Below, one piece after another: positions 1 to 8,494 of a DNA stretch of 64,000 nucleotides; positions within the stretch are counted from its first letter, which is position 1; every line of letters begins with the position of its first letter. The stretch lies in the NCBI RefSeq assembly GCF_043195105.1, contig NZ_JBAFWO010000011.1; one strand, 5' to 3'. The stretch comes from NCEH01 sp002257205 (GTDB lineage Bacteria; Pseudomonadota; Alphaproteobacteria; Rhizobiales; Xanthobacteraceae). Made by a program: the position numbers and the translations under genes. The notes under the pieces are model-generated. The model did not search any database. It was not told the origin of the DNA and saw only the letters and a program-made list of their open reading frames with translations.

Positions 1-23
1 CCCCCCCCCCCCCCCCCCCCCCC
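1..23. other. Homopolymer C run at window edge
   Basis: The first 23 bases are all C, followed by ordinary sequence. A run of this kind at the very start is more like a contig-end or sequencing artefact than biology. Nothing upstream can be read. Confidence 0.7.
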
Positions 24-43
24 GGCGCCCAAGAACAAGCGCT

Positions 44-81
44 GCCCCCTCACCCCAGCCCTCTCCCCGGTGGGGAGAGGG
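44..81. repeat. Intergenic palindromic repeat (CCCTCTCCCC hairpin)
   Basis: CCCTCTCCCC (59-68) and GGGGAGAGGG (72-81) form a perfect 10-bp stem with a 3-base loop, preceded by a CCCCCTCACCCCAG stretch. Dispersed repeats of this form are common between genes in many proteobacteria. It lies just before the first gene and could act as a processing or termination hairpin for an upstream gene outside the window. Confidence 0.6.
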
Positions 82-111
82 ATCACCCATAAACCGAGAC
101 CTTGGAAAGCC

Positions 112-930
112 ATGAACAGCGCCGATCGCCTGGCCAACATCCTGCTGCTGCCGCTCGGCGTGTTCGTGCTGGCCTTCTTCCTGCTGCCGCTGGTGCGGGT
201 GGTGGCGGTGGCCGGCGCGGGGCCGAACGGGATAGCGGAATATCTCGTCATCCTCACCAATCCCCGCCATTTCGCGACCCTTATCGCCACCCTCGCGCTC
301 TCCGCCGGGGTGACGCTGGCGACGCTCGCCATCGGCACGGTGGTGGCGCTGTTTTTGGCGCGGAACCGCTTTTTCGGCCGCGCTTTCCTTGTTTCCATGC
401 TCACCCTGCCGCTCGCCTTTCCCGGCGTCGTGGTCGGCTTCATGATCATCCTGCTGGCCGGCCGGCAAGGATTGCTCGGCGGCATCACCCAGAGCCTTGG
501 GCTCGGCAAATGGGTGTTTGCGTATTCCATGGCCGGCCTGTTCGCGGGCTATGTGTATTTCTCCCTGCCGCGCGTGCTGGTGACGCTGATGGCGGCGGCG
601 GAAAAGCTTGATCCCGCGCTGTCGGAGGCCGCGCGCTCACTGGGCGCGGGGCGGTTCGAGGTCCTGCGGGATGTGATCCTGCCGGGGCTCGCGCCGGCGC
701 TGATGGCCTGCGGCGCGATCGCGTTCGCAACCGCCATGGGGGCCTTCGGCACCGCGTTTACGCTCGCCACCCGCATCGATGTGCTGGCCATGACGATCTA
801 TACGGAATTCACCCTTGCGGCGAACTTCTCCAGCGCCTGCGCCTTGTCGCTGGCGCTCGGGCTGATCACCTGGGGTGTGCTCGCGGCGACCCGCAATTTC
901 GCCGGTGCCGGCGTCGCGGCGGCGGGGTGA
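112..930 (+). CDS. ABC transporter permease (FbpB/PotB class), first of pair
   Basis: Inner-membrane subunit of an ABC importer. The 272-residue protein has about six hydrophobic segments. An EAA-type loop near residues 179-205 (EAARSLGAGRFEVLRDVILP) contacts the ATPase. The ATG at 112 is preferred over a GTG at 70 because the extra residues would come from the intergenic repeat. The second permease begins 5 bases after this stop, and the ATPase and a phosphodiesterase follow, so these are one operon. The usual upstream substrate-binding protein would lie outside the window, so the substrate is not known. Homologues carry iron, putrescine, thiamine or aminoethylphosphonate. A phosphorus compound is an inference from the downstream phosphodiesterase. 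Confidence 0.9.
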   Translation: MNSADRLANILLLPLGVFVLAFFLLPLVRVVAVAGAGPNGIAEYLVILTNPRHFATLIATLALSAGVTLATLAIGTVVALFLARNRFFGRAFLVSMLTLPLAFPGVVVGFMIILLAGRQGLLGGITQSLGLGKWVFAYSMAGLFAGYVYFSLPRVLVTLMAAAEKLDPALSEAARSLGAGRFEVLRDVILPGLAPALMACGAIAFATAMGAFGTAFTLATRIDVLAMTIYTEFTLAANFSSACALSLALGLITWGVLAATRNFAGAGVAAAG

Positions 931-935
931 GGAGC

Positions 936-1742
936 ATGCGCGCGAACCCTCTCGTCTTCGGCTTCCAACTGCTTGTGACGCTGCTTGCGGCCGCTTTTCT
1001 GGTTGTACCGGCCCTCACAAGCATACTTGCAGGCCTTACAGTCAATTATTTCCAGGGGGTGCGCTCCGGCCTCACCCTGGAATGGGTGGCGCAGGTGTGG
1101 GGGCTTTATGCGCCCACGATCTTCCGTTCAATCCTGATCGCGCTCGGTACGCTCGCCGTGACCTTGCTGATTGGCGTGCCCGCCGCCTGGGCGCTGGTGA
1201 GGAAGCCGGGCCGCTTCTCGCGCCTGGTGGAGGAGATCGTGACCCTGCCCGTCGCCATTCCCGGCCTTGCGCTCGCCCTGGCGCTGATCCTCGCCTATGG
1301 CGGCATCCGCGCGTTCCGCGCCAGCGATGCCTTCATCCTGGTGGGGCATGTGCTCTACACCTTGCCCTTCATGCTGCGCGCGGTGATGGCGGTGCTCGCG
1401 GCGGTGGACGTGCGCACGCTGGAGGAAGGGGCGGCGAGCCTGGGCGCCTCGCCCTGGCAGCGTTTCATCCAGGTGGTGGTGCCCAATGCCCGCCCTGGCA
1501 TCCTTGCCGGCGCGCTGATGGTGGTGACGCTCTCCATCGGCGAATTCAACCTCACCTGGATGCTGCACACCCCGCTCACCGCCACTTTGCCCGTGGGGCT
1601 GGCCGACAGCTATGCCTCGATGCGGCTCGAAATCGCGAGCGCCTATACGCTCGTCTTCTTCATCATGATCGTGCCCCTGCTGCTCGCCATCCAGTTCGTC
1701 GGCGGCGAGCGCCGGGCCATGGACCGGAAGACCCGCCCGTGA
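936..1742 (+). CDS. ABC transporter permease (FbpB/PotC class), second of pair
   Basis: Second inner-membrane subunit of the importer, about 268 residues with six predicted membrane spans. It has an EAA loop reading EGAASLGASPWQRF followed by a conserved Pro. The ATG at 936 sits just after the previous stop; a GTG at 927 overlapping that stop is the alternative start. Its own stop overlaps the ATPase start (GTGA), which suggests translational coupling. Together with the preceding permease it would form the heterodimeric channel. Confidence 0.9.
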   Translation: MRANPLVFGFQLLVTLLAAAFLVVPALTSILAGLTVNYFQGVRSGLTLEWVAQVWGLYAPTIFRSILIALGTLAVTLLIGVPAAWALVRKPGRFSRLVEEIVTLPVAIPGLALALALILAYGGIRAFRASDAFILVGHVLYTLPFMLRAVMAVLAAVDVRTLEEGAASLGASPWQRFIQVVVPNARPGILAGALMVVTLSIGEFNLTWMLHTPLTATLPVGLADSYASMRLEIASAYTLVFFIMIVPLLLAIQFVGGERRAMDRKTRP

Positions 1743-2806
1743 GCCAATCTCCCCTCCCCGCCCCGGCGCTCGCCATGCAGGGCGCCGCCATCACTCTGGC
1801 GCGCTGCGCGAAAACCTTCGCCGACGGCACCCGCGCACTGGAGCCACTAGACCTTTCCATCGCGAGCGGCGAAACCCTGGTGCTGCTCGGCCCCTCGGGC
1901 TGCGGCAAGACGACGACCTTGCGTATCATCGCCGGGCTGGAGGCGCCCGACGCGGGCGGCACGGTCACCTTCGACGGCGCGGACGTGACCGCTCTGCCCA
2001 TCGAGAAGCGCAATGTGGGCATGGTGTTTCAATCCTATGCTTTGTTCCCCAACATGAATGTGGTGGAGAACGTCTCCTACGGCCTGCGCGTGCGCGGCGT
2101 CGCCAAGGCGGAGCGGCTCAAGCGCGCCGCCGAGGTTCTGGAGATGATGCGCATCGATGCCCTCGCCACCCGCCGCATCGACCAACTCTCCGGCGGCCAG
2201 CGCCAGCGCGTCGCGCTCGCCCGTGCGCTCGCCGTGCGGCCGCGCGCAATCCTGCTGGACGAGCCTTTGACGGCGCTCGACGCCGCCTTGCGCGAGCATC
2301 TACGCACCGAAATCGACGCGCTTTTGCGCAGCCTCGCGATCACCGCCATCTATGTCACCCACGACCAGGCGGAGGCGCTGGCGCTGGGCGATCGCATCGT
2401 GGTGATGCGCCAGGGCGCCATCGCGCAGATCGGCACGCCGCGCGACATCTATTTCAAGCCCGCCGACGCCTTCGTCGCGGCCTTCGTGGGCACCACCAAC
2501 CGCCTGGAAGGAACGATCCGCGACGGCCGCTTCGAGACCGCCGCCGGCTTCCTGCCCCATGCCGGCGCGGACGCGGCAAAGGCGGCGCTCGCCTTCCGCC
2601 CGGAGGTGGCGCGCATCTGCGGCCCGGAAGAAACCGGGCTTCATTTCACCATCGCCCAGGTGCATTTCCTTGGCGCGCGCCAGCGCGTGGTGCTCACCGC
2701 GCCCGACGACAGCCGCATCATCGTGGAAACCGCGCCCGAGGAGCCGCTCGCGCTCGGCGCGCGCGTGGGCCTCGCCATCGATCCTTCCCGCCTCGTTCCG
2801 GTGTGA
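1739..2806 (+). CDS. ABC transporter ATP-binding protein (PotA/FbpC type)
   Basis: Cytoplasmic ATPase that powers the two preceding permeases, about 355 residues from the overlapping GTG or 343 from an ATG at 1775. Visible motifs: Walker A GPSGCGKTTT, signature LSGGQRQRVALARAL, Walker B AILLDEPLTALD and the switch histidine in VTHDQAEA. A C-terminal TOBE-like region of about 90 residues follows, as in spermidine, iron and phosphonate importers. It sits between the permeases and the phosphodiesterase gene with minimal spacing. The class is secure; the substrate is not. Confidence 0.93.
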   Translation: MSQSPLPAPALAMQGAAITLARCAKTFADGTRALEPLDLSIASGETLVLLGPSGCGKTTTLRIIAGLEAPDAGGTVTFDGADVTALPIEKRNVGMVFQSYALFPNMNVVENVSYGLRVRGVAKAERLKRAAEVLEMMRIDALATRRIDQLSGGQRQRVALARALAVRPRAILLDEPLTALDAALREHLRTEIDALLRSLAITAIYVTHDQAEALALGDRIVVMRQGAIAQIGTPRDIYFKPADAFVAAFVGTTNRLEGTIRDGRFETAAGFLPHAGADAAKAALAFRPEVARICGPEETGLHFTIAQVHFLGARQRVVLTAPDDSRIIVETAPEEPLALGARVGLAIDPSRLVPV

Positions 2807-2810
2807 CCTC

Positions 2811-3626
2811 ATGCTGATTGCCCAGATGACCGATACCCATATCCGCCCCTCCGGCACGCTGGCCTATGGGGTGGTGGACACCGCCGCCCATCTGGAACGG
2901 GCGGTGGACCATCTCATGGCGCTCGCGCCGCGCCCCGACGTGCTGCTGGTGACGGGCGACCTCACCGATTTCGACCGGCCGGACGAATACGCCCGCTTCC
3001 GCGCGCTCACCGATGCGCTGCCCATGCCGCTGCTGCCGATTCCCGGCAATCACGACAGCACGGCCGGCGTTGCGGCGGCGTTCCCGCAGATCGCGGCGCG
3101 GGCGCAGGCGGGCAAGCTGAATTATGTGGTGGAGGACTTTCCCGTCCGCCTCGTGATGCTGGATTCGTCCGTGGCCGGCGCCTCCCACGGCGCACTCGGC
3201 GCGGCGACCCTCGCCTGGCTGGACGAGACCCTCGCGGCGGCTGCGGACCGGCCGACTTTGATCGCCCTCCACCATCCGCCGTTTCTCACCGGCATCCGCC
3301 ATATGGACGTGCAGAATTTGCGCGATGCGGACGCGCTGGAGGCGGTTGTGGCGCGCCATTCCAATGTTCTCGCTGTGGTGTGCGGCCATGTGCATCGCAC
3401 GGTTTTTACCCGGTTCGCCGGGGTGCCGGCCTCCATCGGCCCCTCGCCGGCCCATGCGGTAAGTCTCGATCTCGACCCCGCCGCCCCTCCCACTTTCCAC
3501 CTGGAACCGCCCGCCCTGCACCTGCATCGTTTCGCCGGCGGACGGCTCGTGACCCATTTGAGTTTCATCGGAACCTACGCCGGGCCGCATCCCTTCTTCG
3601 GCCCGGACAAGGCCCTGCTGGACTGA
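2811..3626 (+). CDS. Metallophosphoesterase, GpdQ/CpdA-type phosphodiesterase
   Basis: A 271-residue cytoplasmic binuclear metal phosphodiesterase. All five metal-ligand blocks are visible in order: TDTHIRP, GDLTD, GNHDS, LHHPPF and CGHVH. This layout is that of class III cyclic-nucleotide phosphodiesterases and GpdQ, which hydrolyses glycerophosphodiesters. The gene starts 4 bases after the ABC ATPase stop. A plausible inference is that the importer brings in a phosphodiester which this enzyme cleaves, giving phosphate and an alcohol. cAMP as substrate is the alternative. Confidence 0.88.
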   Translation: MLIAQMTDTHIRPSGTLAYGVVDTAAHLERAVDHLMALAPRPDVLLVTGDLTDFDRPDEYARFRALTDALPMPLLPIPGNHDSTAGVAAAFPQIAARAQAGKLNYVVEDFPVRLVMLDSSVAGASHGALGAATLAWLDETLAAAADRPTLIALHHPPFLTGIRHMDVQNLRDADALEAVVARHSNVLAVVCGHVHRTVFTRFAGVPASIGPSPAHAVSLDLDPAAPPTFHLEPPALHLHRFAGGRLVTHLSFIGTYAGPHPFFGPDKALLD

Positions 3627-3643
3627 ACCGGCGGCGCGCGCGG

Positions 3644-3679
3644 AAGTATTTCATCGTTTCACGCAACGATGAAATACTT
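3644..3679. repeat. Perfect 15-bp inverted repeat between convergent genes
   Basis: AAGTATTTCATCGTT (3644-3658) is mirrored exactly by AACGATGAAATACTT (3665-3679) with a 6-base loop. It lies between the phosphodiesterase stop and the end of the convergent GntR gene, so a bidirectional terminator is the simplest reading. No T-run follows on either strand, and the stem is AT-rich unlike its surroundings, so an operator-like or mobile-element origin is also possible. Confidence 0.6.
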
Positions 3680-3741
3680 AAACTTATTGAGTTGTCGCAT
3701 TTTCTTTACGCGAACTGGCGTCCACTTTGCTTGCAAACACT

Positions 3742-4443
3742 CTAAAGCTCGCTCTCCTGCGAGACGTCCTGAAGCCGGCGGAGCGTCAAGTCGAGATGAC
3801 GCTCCAACACCAGATGCAATCTTTCCTTGTCCCGCGCTTCCAATGCAGCCGTGATCTCGATGTGCTGCTTGACCGCCTCGGTCCAGATCTTCGGTCTGTC
3901 GTTGCCGATGAAGCGCACCCGCCGCAGGCGCTCCTGCACGGTGCGGTGAAAGCGCGCGAGCGTCTCGTTGTGGGACATATCCACCAATAATTGGTGGAGC
4001 TGCTGGTTCAGCTTGAAATAAGCGAGGCGATTGCGCGCCTCATACTCGGCGACCATCTCGTCGTGTGTGGCGCGGAAGTAAGCGATCTCTTCGTCGCTGG
4101 CGATTTCGCACGCCATGCGGGCGCACGTTTGCTCGATCGCGCCAAGCGCGCGCATCATGTCGATGGTCTCGACCAGCGCGAACTTGCGGATGATGGCGCC
4201 CTTGTTGCGCACCAGATCCACCAATCCCTCGCTGGCAAGCGTTTTCAATGCCTCGCGCAACGGCGTGCGCGAGACGCCGAGCGATCTTCCCAGCTGAACT
4301 TCATTGATCCTGCTTCCGGGATCGAGGCGCCCTTCCACGATCATGTCGCGAATACGCATGGCGACTTCATCATGCAGCGTGCGCTGCTGAATCGGCACCT
4401 CCTGATAATCCACGGCGGCGGTCGGCCCACGGAGCAAGGTCAC
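3742..4443 (-). CDS. GntR-family transcriptional regulator (FadR/FCD subfamily)
   Basis: DNA-binding regulator of about 233 residues. It has an N-terminal winged helix-turn-helix (LGVSRTPLREALKTLASEGL) and a C-terminal all-helical FCD ligand domain with metal-binding His and Asp candidates (HDEMV, NQQLHQLL). The start is uncertain: GTG at 4443 or 4413; no clear ribosome site decides, and extending further would run into the neighbour's promoter. It is divergent from the eleven-gene catabolic operon beginning at 4576 and is therefore the likely repressor of it, relieved by a pathway acid or lactone. The ligand is not known. Confidence 0.9.
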   Translation of the reverse strand: MTLLRGPTAAVDYQEVPIQQRTLHDEVAMRIRDMIVEGRLDPGSRINEVQLGRSLGVSRTPLREALKTLASEGLVDLVRNKGAIIRKFALVETIDMMRALGAIEQTCARMACEIASDEEIAYFRATHDEMVAEYEARNRLAYFKLNQQLHQLLVDMSHNETLARFHRTVQERLRRVRFIGNDRPKIWTEAVKQHIEITAALEARDKERLHLVLERHLDLTLRRLQDVSQESEL

Positions 4444-4489
4444 GGCAAACTCGAAGTTGTTCCCTCTCGTGTCTAGCGCAAAAAAAAAT

Positions 4490-4532
4490 GCTTGCAAGCG
4501 GCTGCCCACTGCGTGCAGAACACTGTATGCAC
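4490..4532. promoter_or_regulatory. Candidate operators in divergent GntR/catabolic-operon promoter
   Basis: The 132-bp gap between the divergent GntR gene and the PdxA-like gene holds a perfect palindrome GCTTGCAAGC (4490-4499) and an inverted repeat GTGCA (4513-4517)...TGCAC (4528-4532). A related GCTTGCAA occurs at 3729-3736 near the end of the GntR gene. These are the obvious candidate binding sites for the adjacent GntR protein. No clear -35/-10 pair could be assigned. Confidence 0.45.
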
Positions 4533-4575
4533 TTTGAGAGGGCGGCGACAGATCGCCCCTTGGGAGGAGCCGAGC

Positions 4576-5652
4576 ATGGGATTTTCCACCGCCATCAGCG
4601 GGCGGGATCGGTGTGTCATGGGTCTCGCCATGGGCGATCCGGGCGGCATCGGTGCCGAGCTTGCCGCCATGATGCTCACCGACCCGGTGATCAGCGCTGC
4701 CATTCAGCTCGTTGTTCTCGGCAACCGGCGGATGCTGGAGGCGGGCGCCGCCACCTGCGGCCTCCGCCTCGATCTGCCCGGCCTGCCGCTCGCAAGCCTC
4801 TCGCGCGACGCGATCCTGGCCGAAGGCCGCCACGTGATGGTGGAGGTCGGCGACACGGCCGACCTATCCCACCTTAAGCTCGGCGAACCGACCCGCGAGG
4901 GCGGTGCCTTCGCGCTGGAGAATTTCCGCACCGGCATCCGCCTCGCCAAGGAGGGCGTGCTGGAGGCGCTGTGCTTCACGCCCTTCAACAAATACGCAAT
5001 GCGCCTCGCCTACCCCTCGTATCAGGACGAGATCGTCTTCATCTCGGAGATCCTCGGCGCGGGAACCGGCGTCGCCGAATTCAACGTCGCCGACATCTGG
5101 ACCGGGCGCGTCACCTCCCATGTGCCGCTCTCGCAGGTGGCCCCGCTCATCACCCGCGAGGCGGTGCTGGGGCGCTTGGTGATGACCGACCGCATCATGC
5201 GCGCCGGCGGCGTCGCCCATCCGAAAATCGCAGTGGCAGGGCTTAATCCCCATGCCGGCGACAATGGCAATTTCGGCCGCGAGGAAATCGAGGTGATCGC
5301 GCCCGCCGTGGCCGAGGGCCGCGCGCGCGGCATCGATTGCGACGGGCCGTTCTCGCCGGACACGGTGTTCGTGCGGGCCACCCGTGGCGACTTCAATTCC
5401 GTGCTGACCATGTATCACGACCAGGGTCAGATCGCGATGAAGCTGATGAATTTCGAGAAGGGCGTGGTCCTTTTCGGCGGCTTCCCCTTCCCCATTTGCA
5501 CGCCGGCCCACGGCACCGCCTACGACATCGCGGGCGCGGGCAAGGCCCATCCCGGTGCCATGCGCGCGACGCTGCTGCTGGCCGCGAGCCTTGCTTCCGG
5601 CAGGGCCGCCCCTGCCCCCGTTGTGACATCAAGCGCCGCCGCCTCCGCCTGA
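4576..5652 (+). CDS. PdxA-family 4-phosphohydroxy-acid dehydrogenase
   Basis: A 358-residue NAD-dependent, metal-requiring oxidative decarboxylase of the PdxA fold. Family blocks visible are MGDPGGIGAE, the metal and phosphate region NPHAGDNGNFG, and YHDQGQIAMK. ATG 4576 is preceded by GGGAGGAG. Outside vitamin B6 synthesis, PdxA2 enzymes oxidise 4-phospho-threonate or 4-phospho-erythronate. Here the gene heads a catabolic operon and no other pyridoxine gene is near, so a sugar-acid role is more likely. The DUF1537 kinase that usually makes the phosphorylated substrate is absent from the window, which leaves the actual substrate open. Confidence 0.85.
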   Translation: MGFSTAISGRDRCVMGLAMGDPGGIGAELAAMMLTDPVISAAIQLVVLGNRRMLEAGAATCGLRLDLPGLPLASLSRDAILAEGRHVMVEVGDTADLSHLKLGEPTREGGAFALENFRTGIRLAKEGVLEALCFTPFNKYAMRLAYPSYQDEIVFISEILGAGTGVAEFNVADIWTGRVTSHVPLSQVAPLITREAVLGRLVMTDRIMRAGGVAHPKIAVAGLNPHAGDNGNFGREEIEVIAPAVAEGRARGIDCDGPFSPDTVFVRATRGDFNSVLTMYHDQGQIAMKLMNFEKGVVLFGGFPFPICTPAHGTAYDIAGAGKAHPGAMRATLLLAASLASGRAAPAPVVTSSAAASA

Positions 5653-5691
5653 GCGGACATCGAGCGACGAAGAATAAGGGAGGTTGTTGTC

Positions 5692-6585
5692 GTGGTGTCT
5701 TTCCCGATGGTAGACGCGCATGTCCATTTCTGGGATCCGACCACCCAGAATTACCCCTGGCTGTGCGAAAAGCCGCTGATTCCGTTCCGTTATGGCGATT
5801 ACTCCGCCATTTGCCGCAAATATTATCCCGAAGACTATAAGAAGGACGCCAAGGACCACCAGGTGGTGAAGACCGTCTATATCGAGGCGGAATGGGACCC
5901 CACCGACCCCATCGGCGAGATGGAATTCATCGCCGAGATGCGCAAGCAGACCGGTTGGCCGAACGTCGCCGTCGGACAGGCCTGGATGGACCAGCCCAAT
6001 GTCGCCGAAGTGCTGGAGCGCCTCGCGGCCTTCCCGTTCGTGCGCGGCGTGCGCCACAAGCCCCAAGGCAGCAAGACCCCCGGCACCTCGGTGCAGAGCA
6101 CCATGATGGACAAGGTGTGGCGCAAGGGCTTCGCGCAGCTGAAGCCGAACGGCCTGCGGTTCGATCTTCAGACCCATTGGTGGCACCTGGACGATGCCGC
6201 GGACCTCGCCCGCGCATTTCCCGACACGCAAATCATCCTGCTGCATTCCGGCCTGCCGGCGGACCGCAGCGAAAACGGCATCGCCGGCTGGAAGGCCGCC
6301 ATGCGCGCCTTCGCCAAATGTCCGAACGCGGCGGTGAAGATCTCAGGCATCGGGCTGCCGGGCATTCCTTGGACGGTGGACAATAACCGCGACATCGTTC
6401 TCTCGATCATCGACTTTTTCGGCGTGGACCGCTGCATGTTCGGCAGCAATTTCCCCGTCGATAGCGTCTGCGGCGATCTCGATACGATCTTCAGCGGCTA
6501 CAAGACCATCACCTCCGGCCTGACACTGGAAGAGCGTACCAAGCTGTTCCACGACAATGCGATCCGCTTCTATGCCATCGACTAG
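5692..6585 (+). CDS. Amidohydrolase-family TIM-barrel hydrolase (COG3618, lactonase-like)
   Basis: A 297-residue enzyme of the amidohydrolase_2 family. The N-terminal VDAHVHFWD holds the metal-binding HxH, HSGLPAD lies mid-protein, and GSNFPVD near residue 250 carries the family Asp. Relatives include fucono-lactonases and 2-pyrone-dicarboxylate lactonase, so a lactone or related ring ester is the expected substrate. The GTG at 5692 lies 8 bases after GGGAGG; an ATG at 5707 is the alternative. It follows the PdxA-like gene by 39 bases and overlaps the next dehydrogenase, so it belongs to the same operon. Confidence 0.85.
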   Translation: MVSFPMVDAHVHFWDPTTQNYPWLCEKPLIPFRYGDYSAICRKYYPEDYKKDAKDHQVVKTVYIEAEWDPTDPIGEMEFIAEMRKQTGWPNVAVGQAWMDQPNVAEVLERLAAFPFVRGVRHKPQGSKTPGTSVQSTMMDKVWRKGFAQLKPNGLRFDLQTHWWHLDDAADLARAFPDTQIILLHSGLPADRSENGIAGWKAAMRAFAKCPNAAVKISGIGLPGIPWTVDNNRDIVLSIIDFFGVDRCMFGSNFPVDSVCGDLDTIFSGYKTITSGLTLEERTKLFHDNAIRFYAID

Positions 6586-7477
6586 GCTCACATTCGCCTA
6601 TATCGGCGTTGGCCTGATGGGAGGCCCCATGGCCGCGCGTCTCGTGGCGCGCGGGCACGAGGTGCATGCCTACGACGTCAGCGCGGACCGGCTGGCCGTG
6701 GCCGTGGCTGCGGGCGCCCGGCCCGCGCTCGATCCCGCCGATGCCGTGGCGGGCGCGAATGCGTTGCTGCTTAATTTGCCGACCCCGGCTGCGGTCGAGC
6801 AGGCGGTGTTCGGCCCGGACGGCGTCGCGCAGGTCATGCGCCCGCCGCAGGTGCTGGTGGATTTCTCCACCATCGAGGTGGAGCGCTGCCGCGCCTTCGC
6901 CACGCGCCTTGCCGCGCAGACCGGCTGCGCCTGGATCGATGCGCCCGTCTCCGGCGGCCCGCCCGCCTCGGCGGAGGGAAAGCTCGCCGTGATGGCGGGT
7001 GGCCCGGCGGCGGAGATCGAGCGTCTCGCGCCGCTGTTCGCGGATATTTCCTCCGCCTTCACCCATGTCGGGCCCACCGGCGCCGGGCTGACCGCGAAGA
7101 TGGTCAGCCAATTGATGGTGTCGTGCCTCTATGTGGTGCTGGCCGAGGGCGCCAAGCTCGCCGAGCAGGCAGGCATTGATGTGGCAAGCATCCCGGCCTG
7201 CGTCAGCGGCGGCCATGCGGATGGGGAATTGCTGCGCCAGATCTTTCCGCGCTTTGCCGAACGGGATTTCCGCCCGCGTGCCTATACCCGCCAGCTGGTC
7301 AAGGACATGCACATGGTGAAGGAACTGGCGGACACCGCCGGCGCGCCGACCCCCATGATGGACGAAGCCCTGCGGCTCTACGACCGTTATGTCGCCCTCG
7401 GCGGCAGCGAACGCGACACCTCGGCCATTCTCGAACTCTACGACCACGATGCGCAGCCGCGCCACGCTCCGGCGTGA
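6572..7477 (+). CDS. NAD(P)-dependent beta-hydroxyacid dehydrogenase (first paralogue)
   Basis: A 301-residue member of the 3-hydroxyisobutyrate / tartronate-semialdehyde reductase family. It has a Rossmann motif GVGLMGGPMA, the substrate loop DAPVSGGPP, and a catalytic Lys in AKMVSQ. The residue usually Asn four places after that Lys is Gln here, which is uncommon and may alter substrate choice. ATG 6572 overlaps the previous gene by 14 bases; ATG 6557 is possible. It oxidises or reduces a 3-hydroxy acid or semialdehyde in the pathway. A second paralogue follows directly. Confidence 0.87.
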   Translation: MPSTRLTFAYIGVGLMGGPMAARLVARGHEVHAYDVSADRLAVAVAAGARPALDPADAVAGANALLLNLPTPAAVEQAVFGPDGVAQVMRPPQVLVDFSTIEVERCRAFATRLAAQTGCAWIDAPVSGGPPASAEGKLAVMAGGPAAEIERLAPLFADISSAFTHVGPTGAGLTAKMVSQLMVSCLYVVLAEGAKLAEQAGIDVASIPACVSGGHADGELLRQIFPRFAERDFRPRAYTRQLVKDMHMVKELADTAGAPTPMMDEALRLYDRYVALGGSERDTSAILELYDHDAQPRHAPA

Positions 7478-7506
7478 CGGCAGGCCTGGCATAAGGAAAA
7501 CCAGCG

Positions 7507-8442
7507 ATGTCTTCCAGCACTTCGAACCTTCCGCAGACCTACGGCTTCGTCGGCCTCGGCGCCATGGGCGCGGCCATGGTGGAGCGCGCGCGCGGCAAGG
7601 GCCTCGCCGTCCATGTCTATGATCTCGACCAGGGCGCCGTAGACCGCGCCGTCGCGCTCGGCGCAACGGCCGCCACCAGCCCGCGCGCCGTGGCGGACGT
7701 TGCCGAGATCGTGTTCTCGTCCCTGCCCACCCCGGCCATCGTGGAGCATGTGGCGCTGGGCGAGAACGGCCTCTGCGAGGGCAGCGCGCTGCGCCATTAC
7801 GTGGATATGTCCACCATCGGCCCGACCATGATCCGCCATGTGGCGGAGGTGCTCGGCAAGCGCGGCATCGCTACCCTCGACGCGCCGGTGAGCGGCGGTC
7901 CCATCGGCGTCGTCAACGGCACGCTGGCGGTGATGACCGCCGGCCCGAAGGAGACGGTGGAGAAGGCCCGGCCGTTCTTCGACAGCTTCGCCCGCGCGGT
8001 GGTGGAGATCAGCGCCGAGGTCGGCCAGGCGCAGACGGTCAAGCTCGCCAACAACATCCTGACCGCCACCAACATGATCGCGGTGGGCGAGGCAATGGCG
8101 TTCGCGGAGAAGGGCGGTATCGACCCCGCGCTGCTGTTCCAGGTGATCAATGCCGGCTCCGGCCGCTCCTGGGTTTCGGAAGTCGCCTATCCCAATTTCG
8201 TCGTTCCGCGCACCTACAATCAGAATTTCCGCACCGAGCTCATGCACAAGGACGTGGTGCTGTGCCTGGAAGAGGCGGACCGCGCCGGCGTGCCCATGTG
8301 GCTCGGCTCCTCAGTGCGGCAGATGTGGCAGTTCTTCATGAGCCAGGGCATGGGCAAGGACGATTGCTCGCGCATTTCCATGGTGATCGAGGACTGGGCC
8401 GGCGTCGAGCCGACGCCCCCCAAGACGCGCGATGCGGCCTGA
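7507..8442 (+). CDS. NAD(P)-dependent beta-hydroxyacid dehydrogenase (second paralogue)
   Basis: A 311-residue protein of the same family as its upstream neighbour. It has GLGAMGAAMV at the nucleotide fold, DAPVSGGPIG for substrate binding and the canonical KLANN catalytic Lys/Asn segment. The two copies are clearly diverged, so they are probably not redundant and may act on different intermediates or in opposite directions. It is 29 bases after the first paralogue and 52 before the HpsN-like gene, all in one operon. Confidence 0.88.
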   Translation: MSSSTSNLPQTYGFVGLGAMGAAMVERARGKGLAVHVYDLDQGAVDRAVALGATAATSPRAVADVAEIVFSSLPTPAIVEHVALGENGLCEGSALRHYVDMSTIGPTMIRHVAEVLGKRGIATLDAPVSGGPIGVVNGTLAVMTAGPKETVEKARPFFDSFARAVVEISAEVGQAQTVKLANNILTATNMIAVGEAMAFAEKGGIDPALLFQVINAGSGRSWVSEVAYPNFVVPRTYNQNFRTELMHKDVVLCLEEADRAGVPMWLGSSVRQMWQFFMSQGMGKDDCSRISMVIEDWAGVEPTPPKTRDAA

Positions 8443-8494
8443 GCCGCAGCCTCTTCACACACCAACAGGCCACCCGAGGTGGCGGGAGCAGACC

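Noticed and set aside
4576..5652. Vitamin B6 biosynthetic PdxA
   Set aside because: The gene is inside a GntR-controlled catabolic operon with no other pyridoxine genes.
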